From Caprella mutica (taxonomy: Eukaryota > Arthropoda > Malacostraca > Amphipoda > Caprellidae): DNA of 64,000 nt. How positions within the stretch are numbered: position 1 is the stretch's first letter; every line of letters begins with the position of its first letter. This document shows positions 17,261-27,373 of the stretch, piece by piece. Below the pieces are notes generated by a model. That model did not search any database and had not been told where the DNA came from. It saw only the letters and a list, made by a program, of their open reading frames with translations. The stretch lies in contig CANNZV010000122.1 in assembly GCA_947561585.1 (NCBI GenBank), positions 389,504-453,503 of the forward strand, read 5' to 3'. The position numbers and the translations under genes were made by a program.

Positions 17261-19021
17261 TTATTGGTGAATAATATTAAAATCACCTGTAACGGTAACA
17301 GTATTTCCAGTAACATTGTTAATCATTTGCCCACCAAATGTTCCCACTATATTAGTATCATACTCTGATACATTAAGATTGTCAAAACTACCATCAAAAT
17401 TCCAACCATTAGTAGAATCAAATATCACTTCCATGAAATTTCCATTTGGTCCATCATAATTTCCAGTAGTTATACCGGAGAAACCAAATCCAACATAATA
17501 ATCTTGATTAGAACTAGAAGCTTCCAAGTAAGTATTCGAACTTCCAGGAGAACTAAATTCAGTTGCACCAATATACATTCTCTCTACTCCATCAACATTA
17601 ATTCTAATGAAATTAGATGTTATGGAATCACATACTGAAATATCTCCTAAGTCTGTTGTCGTATTAGCACTTGCTGTAGATGCGGTACTTTGCTTTAAAG
17701 TCAATAAATCAAATGCAACAATTTCAACATCAGTACTAGTTGAACAAGTCGTGAATGTTGCAGAAAAATTTGAAGTAGAAGTATAGTGATAAACAGTATG
17801 TCCATCAAAAGAAAATAAGACTACTCCATTATTAACAGGTGCTCCATTACAATCTAATAAGTTACCTGAAATTGTTGTACTATTTAGTGTTGATGAGTTT
17901 ACAATAGTCAAAGTGCCTAAATCGGTATCAACAGCGAAAGGTCCTATTGTTTGAGTAAAAATTGAATTCCCACAAATATCAACTACTTCTAATTCCATTT
18001 CCTCATTAGCCGGAAATAATCCTGAAACATTTCCATTACCATCAGTATACCCAAAACCTACGTTTGTTCCATTAGAATTTGCTAACGTCACTTTTACAAT
18101 TTGATTATTAACGGGGTTTCCATTTGCGTCAACAAACGTCATATCTAATTGAACTAAAGAAAATGGATAATCACAATTCCAAAATGAAAAGTGACTCACT
18201 TCTCCTATATATTTGTCACCTTGTAATGTTGCAACTGACTCTTCTACCCATACTCCATATTCATCATTAAATGACCAAAGAGGAATTTCAGTAGGAGCAT
18301 TTGCTTGTAAGTTGGTAGGTAATGGCATCGTGATGGTTGCCGTTTTTCCATCTGCTATATTTAATGACTCCCCATTATCTCCCTCTAATTCTACAGCGAT
18401 CATTCCGTAAGTTGCTAGTGCTACTTGTTCTATTTCTTTATTTACACCCTGAAGGTTTCCAGGCATTTGATCCAATGTTTCAAGCGCAGAAGGATCTAAC
18501 CATTTAGAAGCTACATTTACATTTCCTGAATAAATATTTCCAGCAGCATCTCGAATACTTTCAGCAGAAAATTCTACAGAAGCACCATTTCCAAAGTTGA
18601 TGGTAGCACCAGTATTTGAATTAAAAGATTGGTCAAAATTCTTTTCAAGTAACTGAATTTTAATTCTATTGTCTTGATTTTCTTTTGGAAAAAATCTACG
18701 ACTTCCAGAGAAAAAACCTACTTTTTCAACTTTTATAAAAGTCCCTAATTCGTTCATCGTTTCGTTAGTGATGAAAAAATGGCCAAAATCATCAGTAACA
18801 AATGTTTCTCCATTCAAGTCAGCTACAGCTCCTGCAATTGGATTGTTATTTTCATCTACAATAAATCCTATTACATTTCCTGAGATTAAACTCTGTGGAG
18901 GATTGTAACTTTCAATAGTTGGATCAGGAGTGGAGGTTGAAGTATCAACATTATTTACATCTTTTCGACATGATGCAAAAACTAACATTATAAGTAAGGT
19001 GAATATTCCTAAATTTTTCAT
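17261..19021 (-). CDS. Surface lipoprotein with carboxypeptidase-regulatory-like domains
   Basis: 586 residues from the ATG at 19021, chosen because it places a lipoprotein signal (M-K-N-L-G-I-F-T-L-L, Cys18 after F-A-S) at the N-terminus; a longer frame starts at 19081. A carboxypeptidase-regulatory-like beta domain is at about 45-110 (G-F-I-V-D-E-N-N-N-P-I-A-G-A). A second and third similar unit begin near 305 (F-V-D-A-N-G-N-P-V-N-N) and 385 (G-N-L-L-D-C-N-G-A-P). No enzyme motif is seen. It is likely exposed on the outer membrane. It sits upstream of the sigma/partner pair but is separated from it by inverted repeat 6. Confidence 0.75.
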   Translation of the reverse strand: MKNLGIFTLLIMLVFASCRKDVNNVDTSTSTPDPTIESYNPPQSLISGNVIGFIVDENNNPIAGAVADLNGETFVTDDFGHFFITNETMNELGTFIKVEKVGFFSGSRRFFPKENQDNRIKIQLLEKNFDQSFNSNTGATINFGNGASVEFSAESIRDAAGNIYSGNVNVASKWLDPSALETLDQMPGNLQGVNKEIEQVALATYGMIAVELEGDNGESLNIADGKTATITMPLPTNLQANAPTEIPLWSFNDEYGVWVEESVATLQGDKYIGEVSHFSFWNCDYPFSLVQLDMTFVDANGNPVNNQIVKVTLANSNGTNVGFGYTDGNGNVSGLFPANEEMELEVVDICGNSIFTQTIGPFAVDTDLGTLTIVNSSTLNSTTISGNLLDCNGAPVNNGVVLFSFDGHTVYHYTSTSNFSATFTTCSTSTDVEIVAFDLLTLKQSTASTASANTTTDLGDISVCDSITSNFIRINVDGVERMYIGATEFSSPGSSNTYLEASSSNQDYYVGFGFSGITTGNYDGPNGNFMEVIFDSTNGWNFDGSFDNLNVSEYDTNIVGTFGGQMINNVTGNTVTVTGDFNIIHQ

Positions 19022-19185
19022 TTTCGTAATTGATTTTAATTTTTTGAAAATTTCTGTTTTGCGCACCAACGTCATTTTCATAAAAAAATGTTTTTAATAC
19101 ATTTCGATTTTCACCCCTTAAACCAGAGTTACTCTCGATTCGCTGCACGTGTTTTATTTTTTTTCAAAAAAAATACAATTAAATC

Positions 19186-19223
19186 AAAAACCGAATATGG
19201 TGAAAACACCATATTCGGTTTTT
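19186..19223 (-). terminator. Terminator of the S9-type hydrolase gene
   Basis: A perfect 17-bp stem (AAAAACCGAATATGGTG and complement, 4-base loop) with flanking A/T runs, 67 bases beyond the stop at 19291. Confidence 0.9.
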
Positions 19224-19290
19224 AATTTATTTATCATTTTACTCTGTCTTTCTTTTTAGGAATCAAGGGTTGAACTAGAGGAAAAATATC

Positions 19291-20259
19291 TTACCGTCCA
19301 TGAAACTCCATATTCGGTAATGCTTCTCCTTTTTTCAAATATCGATCAAACCATTCCACGACATCTTCATGTACCTCATCTCTAAATTCACTAATACTAT
19401 GATCTCCTCCTTCAAAAATCTTTAACCGATATGGGATTCTAAATTTTTCAAATTCTAATGCTAACTTTAAGGAATTAGTAGATTTCACCCTCCAATCCGA
19501 ATTTCCATGAAGCAGTAAAATTGGAACATCTTTAGGAAATTTATCTACCCAAAAAATAGCAGAACGTTTTTTTAATTCTTCTTCTTTATTTTCAACATAG
19601 TTAGGAATTAATTCTGAATATACCATTGATTCCATTTTGGGTCGATCAATTATTGTCAAATCAGATCTTGCGCCTCCTACAACTGCAGCTTTAATTTTAT
19701 TGGTTTTGGTCAAAGCGATATAAGTCATCATTCCTCCACGGCTCCATCCATACATCCCGATTTTATCCACATCTGCTCCTTCAACTTCCTTTAAAACCTC
19801 GATCAAGTTGACAACATCATTTACATCACTTCCTCCAAATTCCTCTTGGCCTTCTCCTTTTGCATTTCCTCTGTATTGGCTGGCAATGACAATGTATCCT
19901 TCGTTGGCAATCCTTCCCAATCTTCTCGCTCCTGTTGCGATTTTTAAAGCACCAAAATTTCTATTGCCGCCTCTATTGTAAATTACACATGGATATTTCC
20001 CTTTGCGTTTTGGTTTAACCAATAATCCTTTCACTTTTAACCCATCGCTTAAATATGAAATACTATAAATCTCTATACTATCAATATATCGAAAAGCTTC
20101 TTTCCATTGAATTTTTTCATTTATATTTTCTGTCATCCTTGAATAAATAGGCATTTTGGAAAAATCTGAGATAAGTTGAGCATCAAGAAGAACGCTTTTA
20201 TCTTGAGCATGGCAAGTTATACCTATCAGCAGTATGAAAACTAGTTTGATGTATTTCAT
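19291..20259 (-). CDS. Secreted alpha/beta hydrolase, prolyl-oligopeptidase (S9) type
   Basis: 322 residues, ATG at 20259. A signal peptide ends C-H-A-Q at about residue 19. The hydrolase fold carries an oxyanion-side segment Y-N-R-G-G-N-R and the nucleophile elbow G-W-S-R-G-G with Ser173. Asp255 is in L-H-G-N-S-D-W-R-V and His287 in G-G-D-H-S, completing a Ser-Asp-His triad. There is no beta-propeller, so it resembles the short acylaminoacyl-peptidase/dienelactone-hydrolase-like members. It probably acts on peptides or esters in the periplasm. Single-gene unit with its own terminator. Confidence 0.88.
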   Translation of the reverse strand: MKYIKLVFILLIGITCHAQDKSVLLDAQLISDFSKMPIYSRMTENINEKIQWKEAFRYIDSIEIYSISYLSDGLKVKGLLVKPKRKGKYPCVIYNRGGNRNFGALKIATGARRLGRIANEGYIVIASQYRGNAKGEGQEEFGGSDVNDVVNLIEVLKEVEGADVDKIGMYGWSRGGMMTYIALTKTNKIKAAVVGGARSDLTIIDRPKMESMVYSELIPNYVENKEEELKKRSAIFWVDKFPKDVPILLLHGNSDWRVKSTNSLKLALEFEKFRIPYRLKIFEGGDHSISEFRDEVHEDVVEWFDRYLKKGEALPNMEFHGR

Positions 20260-20395
20260 AATATTTTTTTGAGTCCAAGTAATTATGAATCATATTCAAG
20301 ATATACAATTGGTCTCAAAGAAAAACATCATTAACATTTCATTATAAATTATACTCATAAGTATATACCTAAAATGGCTTTTATAAAAAAGAAAA

Positions 20396-20421
20396 CGCCT
20401 TCTGCAAATTTGCAGAAGGCG
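20396..20421 (-). terminator. Cassette terminator, copy 1
   Basis: A perfect 26-base palindrome (CGCCTTCTGCAAA and complement) flanked by A-rich and T-rich runs, 53 bases after the stop of the first giant gene. The same terminator follows the other two giant genes. Confidence 0.92.
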
Positions 20422-20474
20422 CCTCTTTTAAAACATATCTATCAAAAGATAATATTTATTAACTCCTCCGAAGA

Positions 20475-23400
20475 TTAGTCAACAATAATCATCTTCTTAG
20501 TAGCTGTTTCTGTAGCAGTCTCTAACTGATAGTAAAGTACTCCTGTTGCATCAAGACCAGCTCTGTTTAAATCTACAGAGTTGTATCCTTTAACACCATC
20601 CATTTCTATCAATCTTAATACTCTTCCTGATACATCATATACTTTCAAAGTAACTTCTCCAGCTTGTGGTAAGTTGAAACCAATCATAGTTTCTGCTTTG
20701 AATGGGTTTGGTGTATTTTGGTAAAGTTCAAAACCACTTGCAGTTTCTGTTCCGTTGAACTCTAATACAACGTCTAACAAATCATTGCCTTTATACGCTT
20801 CAGAAGCAGTATAACGTGAGTTGATGCTAATTACATCTTGAGTGTTAACAGCTGTGTTTGCTACGAAAGTAACTGAGAATAATACCTCAGCATTTTCTAC
20901 ATTCACACCTTTGTTTGCATTCCAAGAAGTTGTGATTACACCTTCTCCTACTTTAGTCAATCCGAAGTTTTTAGCATCAAGACCTTCTAAGTTAGTCGTT
21001 ACATCTACAAACTCAACTACGCTGTTATCAAATCCTAATGAGAATTGGTAACCTGCGATATTGTTGAAATCTTTAGCCATAAAGTCAACAGTAAATGTTG
21101 CTCCAGCAGCTACTGTTGCAGCTTCTGCTTGAAGAGCTAATTTACCATCCATTGTACGGGTCTCAGTTCCTAACAAACTGTTTGGTGAAGCTGTTCCGTT
21201 TACATCTCCTACTTTGATCGCAGTAAAGTTAACTGGTGCAGCACTATTTCCATCTAAGTCTACATACTCAGGGAAATCTTCGCCTAATGGGTTTGCTGGG
21301 TTGTTAAATGCATAGTTTGCATCTACAAATCTCCAAGATGTATTTGAAGCTAATTCATCATCAATGTGAAGAATCAATGCTCTCAATTTAACGATATCTA
21401 ATGTAGTTACTGTTGAAGAAGCATTCGCATCAGCAGCGATCACTTTATAAGGAGAATCTAAGATTTCCGTTCCTAAAATGTGCTTGCTAATCAATACTAA
21501 ATCATAAGTAGTTACACCGTTTAAGTAGTTAACATCTTTCGCTGGAGTTACATCGTAGTCTCCGTAGTTCATGTTGAATGAGAATGTTCCGTCAACACCA
21601 GTTACTACTGGAGTTACCATTGGGCCATTTCCATCTGTCAAGTTTACAGTTACTTCTTCTACAACTTCTTGATTTTCATTTTCAATAGTTCCAGAGATCA
21701 ATGAAGTAGGTCCAGGACATACTCCGTTAGGATCTTGTACATTGATAAATGTAGTACAGTAATCATAGTTTCCTGCTCCATCTGTTACATAAAGTGTAAC
21801 TGGTACCAATCCATCAGCTGGAATATCATCACAAGCGATTACGATGTTATTATCAGTAATATCAGTTGAGAATGAGAAATGTAACTGGTTGTATGGAGTA
21901 CAGTTATCGTAAGATGATCCGCTTTCGAAATCTGATGCCCAAATTGTAACAGCACCTGATGATGGCATTACTGTTGAAGCGATTCCGAAAATACATACTG
22001 GTGTAGGTTTCTTAGCATCTACTACTGTAAAGTCATGTGTCAATGTTGAAGTATTTCCACATTGGTCACTTACTGAGAAAGTCAATGAATATGAACCATT
22101 GTTAAATGCTCCACTTGCTGAGAATCCAGATCCTGTAAGACCTGTACTAAATGCCCAGGTTACATCTAAATCTGACTGTGCTGTACAATCGTCATCTGCT
22201 GTAATTGCAAATGCTGCAAATGCAGATCCACAGTTTGGATCGAAGTTATCAATTGTTGATGGTAAACTTACTGGAGTAATTCCAGGATCGTTTGAGTTCA
22301 ATACTTTGATTACTTGTGTATAGTGCCATACACCAGGTCCAGGTTGTGTTGGATCTTGGTTAGCTGAAGCTTGACACCAGTCAATGATTATCCACTTACG
22401 TAAAATTTTCAAACATGCATCAGAAGCGCCAAAGTCAAGTACTTGATCTTGGTGAGTCATTGCGATGTTGCTACATGATTCATTTGTATAGGTAGGATAG
22501 TTATATGGAGCTGGTAAGTCACCTGGCTCTAATCCTAATCCACATGTATTTACTTCATAGTCCCATGGCCATGAAATTGTATTTCCGTCAAATACATTGT
22601 TATCAGAAACAATGATTTTTTGGAAACATCCGTCGAAGTTTCCACTTCCGTCAGTTGCAGACCATGCAATTGTGATTTCTCCATATCCACAGTCATTAAT
22701 TGTATTTGAAATTACGTTAGACGTAACATCTACTGAACAGTTATCACTAGCAGCTGGTGTTCCTGTAAGACCAAGTGCAGATGCTGGTAATGGTTGTCCT
22801 ACTTGAATATCAGCAAGAATTGCATTATCACAATCTAAATCTAAATCTGGCTTACATACGATTACTGGGTTCAATTTATCTTGAACCTCAACTTCTACCA
22901 TACATGTGTTAGAATTTCCTGCAGCATCAATTACTCGGAATTCAACCATTACAGTTGATCCTAAATCACAACAGTAAAATGGTACATAGTCTCCGAAAGA
23001 TGTAGCATCAAATCCTGGGCAGTTAGGGTTATCCATTCTTCTTGCAGAATAGCTAACGATCTCACAGTTATCATGACTTCCATCATCAAATGTATGTGCT
23101 CCAATTGAAGCAGTTCCATCTGATCCTAAAGAAACAATAGTGTGCTCATCACAAATTGCAATAGGTGCAATGTTATCTTCTACTGTAATCTCTTGAGTAC
23201 AAGTACTTTCGTTTCCACATGCATCAGTAGCTGTGAATGTTACCGTATGAGAACCAACTGGTAATCCAGTTAATAATCCGTTAGAAATAGTTCCAGCAGA
23301 AGCTGAAGCCGTGTAAGTTACCCCACCTCCACAATCTGTAGATGTTGGGTAAGTTAATGCGATATTTCCAGTACAGCTATTTGTAGTAGTACTGATAGTT

Positions 23401-26183
23401 GCATCTGCAGGACAAGTCAATGCTGGTCCTTGAGTATCTAATACTTTGATAATTTGAGTGTGCTCTAATGTTTCATTAGTACACCAGTCAACAACAACGT
23501 ATCTTCTTAACATTTTGTAGCTACCTGCACAAATATCAATGATTACAGGGTTTCCATCTAAAGAAACTCCAATGTTATCACATCCTAAGTCAGTTAATAA
23601 ACCTGGAAGTGCATCTCCACATTCCAAAGTAATATCACCAGGTAAATCACCTTCAATATCACCAAGAGTAGTAGGAGTAATTGAAATAGTTTGAGTACAG
23701 CTACTTGTGTTTCCGTAACCATCAACGATTGACCAAGAACGAGTAATCGCTTGAGTTCCAGCACATGCTTCACCAGCCTCTGAATCAGAGTATGTTAATG
23801 TAGCAGGTCCACATGGATCAAATCCAATTACTGTAAATGTATTTGCTCCAGAAGGAATTACTGTAGCTGAAGCAGGTACAGGATATTCAACAGTTCCACT
23901 ATTTGAAGATTTAAGGTTTAATGTTACATCAACATCTCCACCGTCACCGAAAGCTAAATCTTGAACAGAAACAGTCCAAGTACCTTGAGCATCTTCTCCA
24001 TCAAAAGCAGAAAGTGCTTGTAATGATTGGAAAGAACCAGTAGGAGGACATTGTCCATCCATATCAGCATAAGTAGCTGTAGCCTCATCATCCATTACAA
24101 CATTCATATCTTGTCCAGCAGCATTATTACATCCAAACCCAGGTCCACCTAGGTTGTTTAATAATTCAACAGTAGTTCCAGCAGGAGAAGTAACAGAAAT
24201 TACTAAATCTCCAACCCAAGTATGATCAGTACTAATAGTAACATTTACATCTTGAACTTCATCTCCTTCAGAAACAGTTAAAGTTTCAGTAACAGTTGCA
24301 GCATCTTGTGAAGCAACTGTAGCAAAAGCATAATCAAGAGTAGCAGAAACCAAAGCACCTGGCTCAGTAGATTCATCACATCCAACAGTAACATCAGTAC
24401 ACTCTAATTCAGGAATTAATTTATCCTCAACTAAAATATATCCCCAACATGGATTACCATTTGGATTAGTTACCATTACTTCGATCGTTTGTCCAATATT
24501 TCCAGGTCCTAAAATTAAAGGAGCACCAGAATCAGCAAAAGTTACATCATAGTTATCATAACATCCATAGTCATTACCTTCCAAAATTTGGTCAGCACCA
24601 ACAATTCCTTGACAGTTTTCATCCAAAGAAATATGAACTAAACTATTACAAGTAATTGCATTAGATTGAACTTGGAATTCATTAACTGTTACTGAGAAAG
24701 AACAAGTACCTGTGTTTCCAGCATTATCAGTAATTGAATAAGTATTTGTAGTAGTTCCAATAGGGAACGCTTCTCCACTTGCTATACCAGAAACTAAAGT
24801 TGGTGCAACAGGTAAAGTACCATTCAATTGCATCATTGCAACATCAGAAAAACCAGGAAGAAGAGTAGAAGCATCAGCAGGTTGTGGAGCTCCACAGAAG
24901 TTAGATGCTAAATAACTAACACCTGAAGATAATCCTGCAGAATTATAACCTGGAATAAATCCAACTGCATTTGAACCTAACGTAACTATTTCTAATACTG
25001 CAACTGATCCAGCAGGAATTACTCCTGTCATTGGAATACTTGCAATAGAAAAGTTATTTGCATTAGTAATAGATAAATCACCAGTTGCGATCAAAGTCAA
25101 ATCAGCATAGTTAAATCCAGCACCTGGTACAGCAGGAATAGTATAAATATTTCCTGTTACAGTTGGATTTCCATTTACTGCAAAAATTCCAAAATCAAGA
25201 CCTGAAATTGTGAAATCTTCAGACACACCTAAAGCAGGAAGATCATATACCAATAAAGTTTGGTATCCTCCACCTGGGCAAGCAAGTGAGTTAGAAATAC
25301 TTCCAGCAGAGAAATTATTGTTAGTAGTTAAAGATGTTGCTAATCCTATTGGACAGTTATCTGAAGAACCTACAGTATAACTTAATACAGCATCACAAGC
25401 ACCTGGGTCCAAGTTGATTGTCATATTAGCAGGACATGCTAAAACAGGAGCAGAATCATCAACAACAGTTACAACTGTAGTTGCAGAACCGATTCCTGAT
25501 GTGAACGTTACAGTAGTTGAACCTATTGGATAAATACCACTTGCATCAGCTCCACCACCATTAAAATCATTTGTGATTGGATCAGAACAAGCTGCACTAC
25601 CAGTTGCAATTAAACCTACAACGTTACCTTCACAGTTTGCATCAGCAGATACTGTAATTGCAGCAGGTACTGTAAGGTTACAAGGAGGAATAAAAGTAAT
25701 TGAAAATGCATTTAAAGTTCCAACATCACCCGCAGCATCATCAAATACACTTAATGTCCAGTCACCGTTTGTTTCACCAGCAAAAGTACCATTCAATGTA
25801 CCACCTTCAGGAGAAAATGTTCCATTAAATGGAGCAGATCCAGTTGTAATACTTGGAGCACCATCTTCAAATACTGTAACTTGATAATTATCACCACTTC
25901 CGCCATTATCAGATGATAAATCCAAAGTAGCTCCAGATGGAGATATTAAAGTAATTTCCAAGTCAGCTGCCCAAGTGTGAGTGATATCAATAGTAACATT
26001 TCCTATAAGATGACCAGCAGCAACTCCACTAACAGTTGCAGTAGATGTTGCAGGATTTGTCCCACCACTATCAATTCCAGCACCTCCAGGTCCTGAGTAG
26101 GTTTGTGCTATCATCTGGCTTGAAAAAAGTAATAAGGCCATACTTAGCATAAACCCAAGAATTCTATAGTTCATTTTTTTCAT
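20475..26183 (-). CDS. Giant HYR-repeat T9SS surface protein, paralogue 1
   Basis: 1902 residues, ATG at 26183. Order: signal peptide 1-27; proprotein-convertase P-like domain about 28-168; HYR repeat (D-P-G-A-C then D-N-C-P) to about 285; a domain with C-P-G-G-G-Y-Q (288-456); a conserved block I-S-L-D-E-N-C-Q (508-610); second P-like domain (612-757). Several HYR/Ig-like units run to about 1490. Then a carboxypeptidase-regulatory-like unit (1495-1548), a dockerin-like region (1548-1665; N-G-V-T-T-Y-D-L-V-L-I and G-D-V-N-G), a cohesin-like domain (1676-1811) and the T9SS type A sorting domain (1816-1902, N-T-P-N-P-F). It should be exported across the outer membrane and anchored. It forms an operon with the small gene 49 bases upstream. 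An adhesive or matrix role is inferred. Confidence 0.93.
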   Translation of the reverse strand: MKKMNYRILGFMLSMALLLFSSQMIAQTYSGPGGAGIDSGGTNPATSTATVSGVAAGHLIGNVTIDITHTWAADLEITLISPSGATLDLSSDNGGSGDNYQVTVFEDGAPSITTGSAPFNGTFSPEGGTLNGTFAGETNGDWTLSVFDDAAGDVGTLNAFSITFIPPCNLTVPAAITVSADANCEGNVVGLIATGSAACSDPITNDFNGGGADASGIYPIGSTTVTFTSGIGSATTVVTVVDDSAPVLACPANMTINLDPGACDAVLSYTVGSSDNCPIGLATSLTTNNNFSAGSISNSLACPGGGYQTLLVYDLPALGVSEDFTISGLDFGIFAVNGNPTVTGNIYTIPAVPGAGFNYADLTLIATGDLSITNANNFSIASIPMTGVIPAGSVAVLEIVTLGSNAVGFIPGYNSAGLSSGVSYLASNFCGAPQPADASTLLPGFSDVAMMQLNGTLPVAPTLVSGIASGEAFPIGTTTNTYSITDNAGNTGTCSFSVTVNEFQVQSNAITCNSLVHISLDENCQGIVGADQILEGNDYGCYDNYDVTFADSGAPLILGPGNIGQTIEVMVTNPNGNPCWGYILVEDKLIPELECTDVTVGCDESTEPGALVSATLDYAFATVASQDAATVTETLTVSEGDEVQDVNVTISTDHTWVGDLVISVTSPAGTTVELLNNLGGPGFGCNNAAGQDMNVVMDDEATATYADMDGQCPPTGSFQSLQALSAFDGEDAQGTWTVSVQDLAFGDGGDVDVTLNLKSSNSGTVEYPVPASATVIPSGANTFTVIGFDPCGPATLTYSDSEAGEACAGTQAITRSWSIVDGYGNTSSCTQTISITPTTLGDIEGDLPGDITLECGDALPGLLTDLGCDNIGVSLDGNPVIIDICAGSYKMLRRYVVVDWCTNETLEHTQIIKVLDTQGPALTCPADATISTTTNSCTGNIALTYPTSTDCGGGVTYTASASAGTISNGLLTGLPVGSHTVTFTATDACGNESTCTQEITVEDNIAPIAICDEHTIVSLGSDGTASIGAHTFDDGSHDNCEIVSYSARRMDNPNCPGFDATSFGDYVPFYCCDLGSTVMVEFRVIDAAGNSNTCMVEVEVQDKLNPVIVCKPDLDLDCDNAILADIQVGQPLPASALGLTGTPAASDNCSVDVTSNVISNTINDCGYGEITIAWSATDGSGNFDGCFQKIIVSDNNVFDGNTISWPWDYEVNTCGLGLEPGDLPAPYNYPTYTNESCSNIAMTHQDQVLDFGASDACLKILRKWIIIDWCQASANQDPTQPGPGVWHYTQVIKVLNSNDPGITPVSLPSTIDNFDPNCGSAFAAFAITADDDCTAQSDLDVTWAFSTGLTGSGFSASGAFNNGSYSLTFSVSDQCGNTSTLTHDFTVVDAKKPTPVCIFGIASTVMPSSGAVTIWASDFESGSSYDNCTPYNQLHFSFSTDITDNNIVIACDDIPADGLVPVTLYVTDGAGNYDYCTTFINVQDPNGVCPGPTSLISGTIENENQEVVEEVTVNLTDGNGPMVTPVVTGVDGTFSFNMNYGDYDVTPAKDVNYLNGVTTYDLVLISKHILGTEILDSPYKVIAADANASSTVTTLDIVKLRALILHIDDELASNTSWRFVDANYAFNNPANPLGEDFPEYVDLDGNSAAPVNFTAIKVGDVNGTASPNSLLGTETRTMDGKLALQAEAATVAAGATFTVDFMAKDFNNIAGYQFSLGFDNSVVEFVDVTTNLEGLDAKNFGLTKVGEGVITTSWNANKGVNVENAEVLFSVTFVANTAVNTQDVISINSRYTASEAYKGNDLLDVVLEFNGTETASGFELYQNTPNPFKAETMIGFNLPQAGEVTLKVYDVSGRVLRLIEMDGVKGYNSVDLNRAGLDATGVLYYQLETATETATKKMIIVD

Positions 26184-26232
26184 GAGATATTAATTCTGTT
26201 TAGTTAAAAAATTTTAATCATGGAATTATCCA

Positions 26233-26616
26233 TTATTGTTGTAATAAATTGTAAAGTTCTTGCTCTAAACCAGTAGGAGCAGAACCTTTTGAATTGGTAA
26301 CTCCTATGAAATTGCTAGAAGTTGAATTGTTTACTTTGTGGGTAAGTACACCACGTTTTGCAGCAATCTCAACTGTAGCACCATTAGAAATTTGATCCGC
26401 TACAAATGTGTATAGCGTCGCCTTATTTTCTAATTGGAGCCATTGAGCGTCCTTTGTTTGGCTATTCGTATATGCAGGATTATCATATATGGATTGCACT
26501 TCTGCTTGAAGAAGAATTTCTGCATCTTCAGATGATACATACTGTGCATTCACATTTTGAAAACCCAACACGAGGAAACCAAAAAATAACATTGCTGTTA
26601 AAATTGTTTTTTTCAT
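26233..26616 (-). CDS. Small secreted cassette protein, paralogue 1
   Basis: 127 residues, ATG at 26616. Signal peptide 1-25 ending N-A-Q; mature start Q-Y-V-S-S. The mature part looks helical and matches the two other small cassette proteins: L-Y-T-F-V-A-D-Q-I-S-N-G-A-T-V, then L-E-Q-E-L-Y-N-L-L-Q-Q at the end. There is no Cys in the mature part and no known domain. It ends 49 bases before the giant gene on the same strand, so they are probably co-transcribed. It has no sorting domain, so it may stay periplasmic or leave by another route. Function unknown; a chaperone, subunit or regulator of the giant protein are possibilities. Confidence 0.85.
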   Translation of the reverse strand: MKKTILTAMLFFGFLVLGFQNVNAQYVSSEDAEILLQAEVQSIYDNPAYTNSQTKDAQWLQLENKATLYTFVADQISNGATVEIAAKRGVLTHKVNNSTSSNFIGVTNSKGSAPTGLEQELYNLLQQ

Positions 26617-27106
26617 GAGATATAAAGTTTTAAAAAGTAAAAAAATAATTATATGAATTAGCAGCTATTGGATTTTACAATCCTCACTACTGTTTAAAAT
26701 TATTGGAATGGAAAAAAAATTATCAAATCTATCATACCTCTTTTATTTACTATCAGGCCAGCACTCTTCTCTACTGAGGTTTTGAAATAAAAAACTTCTA
26801 TCATCTTTCTCTGTGTTTGATAATTCTCATTTTGGTAATTGCAAATTAGTATGAAACTCTCTAGATTTCTATCTTCTTATGACAAAACATAGATAGCCTA
26901 GGCAATTAAGTAACAGTTGTTACTGGTTGCTAAAATTTATTATTGGGTAAATAAAATTGACTTATGTTTTTTGTAAAAAACTATCAATGAGGGGAGGATA
27001 GTTTATTAAATACAAAAAGCAATTGGAATATATCCAAAAGTCAAAGAGGGGGGATTTTTTAATTGAAATTTATTTTAACCTAGATTTTCTAAAAAATCGA
27101 AATCAA

Positions 27107-27134
27107 AATATTACGGTAATTGGTTTGTATTTAC
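27107..27134 (-). promoter_or_regulatory. Cassette leader motif, copy 1
   Basis: The plus-strand text ATTACGGTAATTGG matches the stronger copies upstream of cassettes 2 and 3. It lies about 490 bases before the small gene. This copy is the most diverged, and a second element is not clear. Confidence 0.35.
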
Positions 27135-27292
27135 TATGAACTCTGTAGAAAGGATTAAGTAAGTATTTGTTCTATAGAGTCGAATTCAAAATTAGATAAA
27201 ATACTTGTAAGATTCGTACCCCAAAAAGGTTGATTTTCATATTAGGTTTTATTTTAAGTTCAAGACCTAATAGAGTTTTGTAAAAAAGAAAA

Positions 27293-27317
27293 CGCCTTCT
27301 GCAAATTGCAGAAGGCG
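27293..27317 (-). terminator. Cassette terminator, copy 2
   Basis: A 12-bp stem CGCCTTCTGCAA with its complement, 56 bases after the giant gene stop. A second conserved hairpin, TTATCT with AGATAA (27332-27351), lies between the stop and this stem. Confidence 0.92.
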
Positions 27318-27373
27318 CCTCTTTTTAAAACTTATCTATTATAAAAGATAACCTTTATTAACTCATCCGAAGA

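Larger units (their letters stand above)
26617..27373. other. Leader region of cassette 1 and tail of cassette 2, 757 bases
   Basis: AT-rich and without genes. It holds the terminator of the upstream giant gene (27293-27317), a weaker hairpin (ATTAGGT paired with ACCTAAT, about 27241-27271), a copy of the cassette leader motif (27107-27134) and, by position, the promoter of the small cassette gene. Confidence 0.6.
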
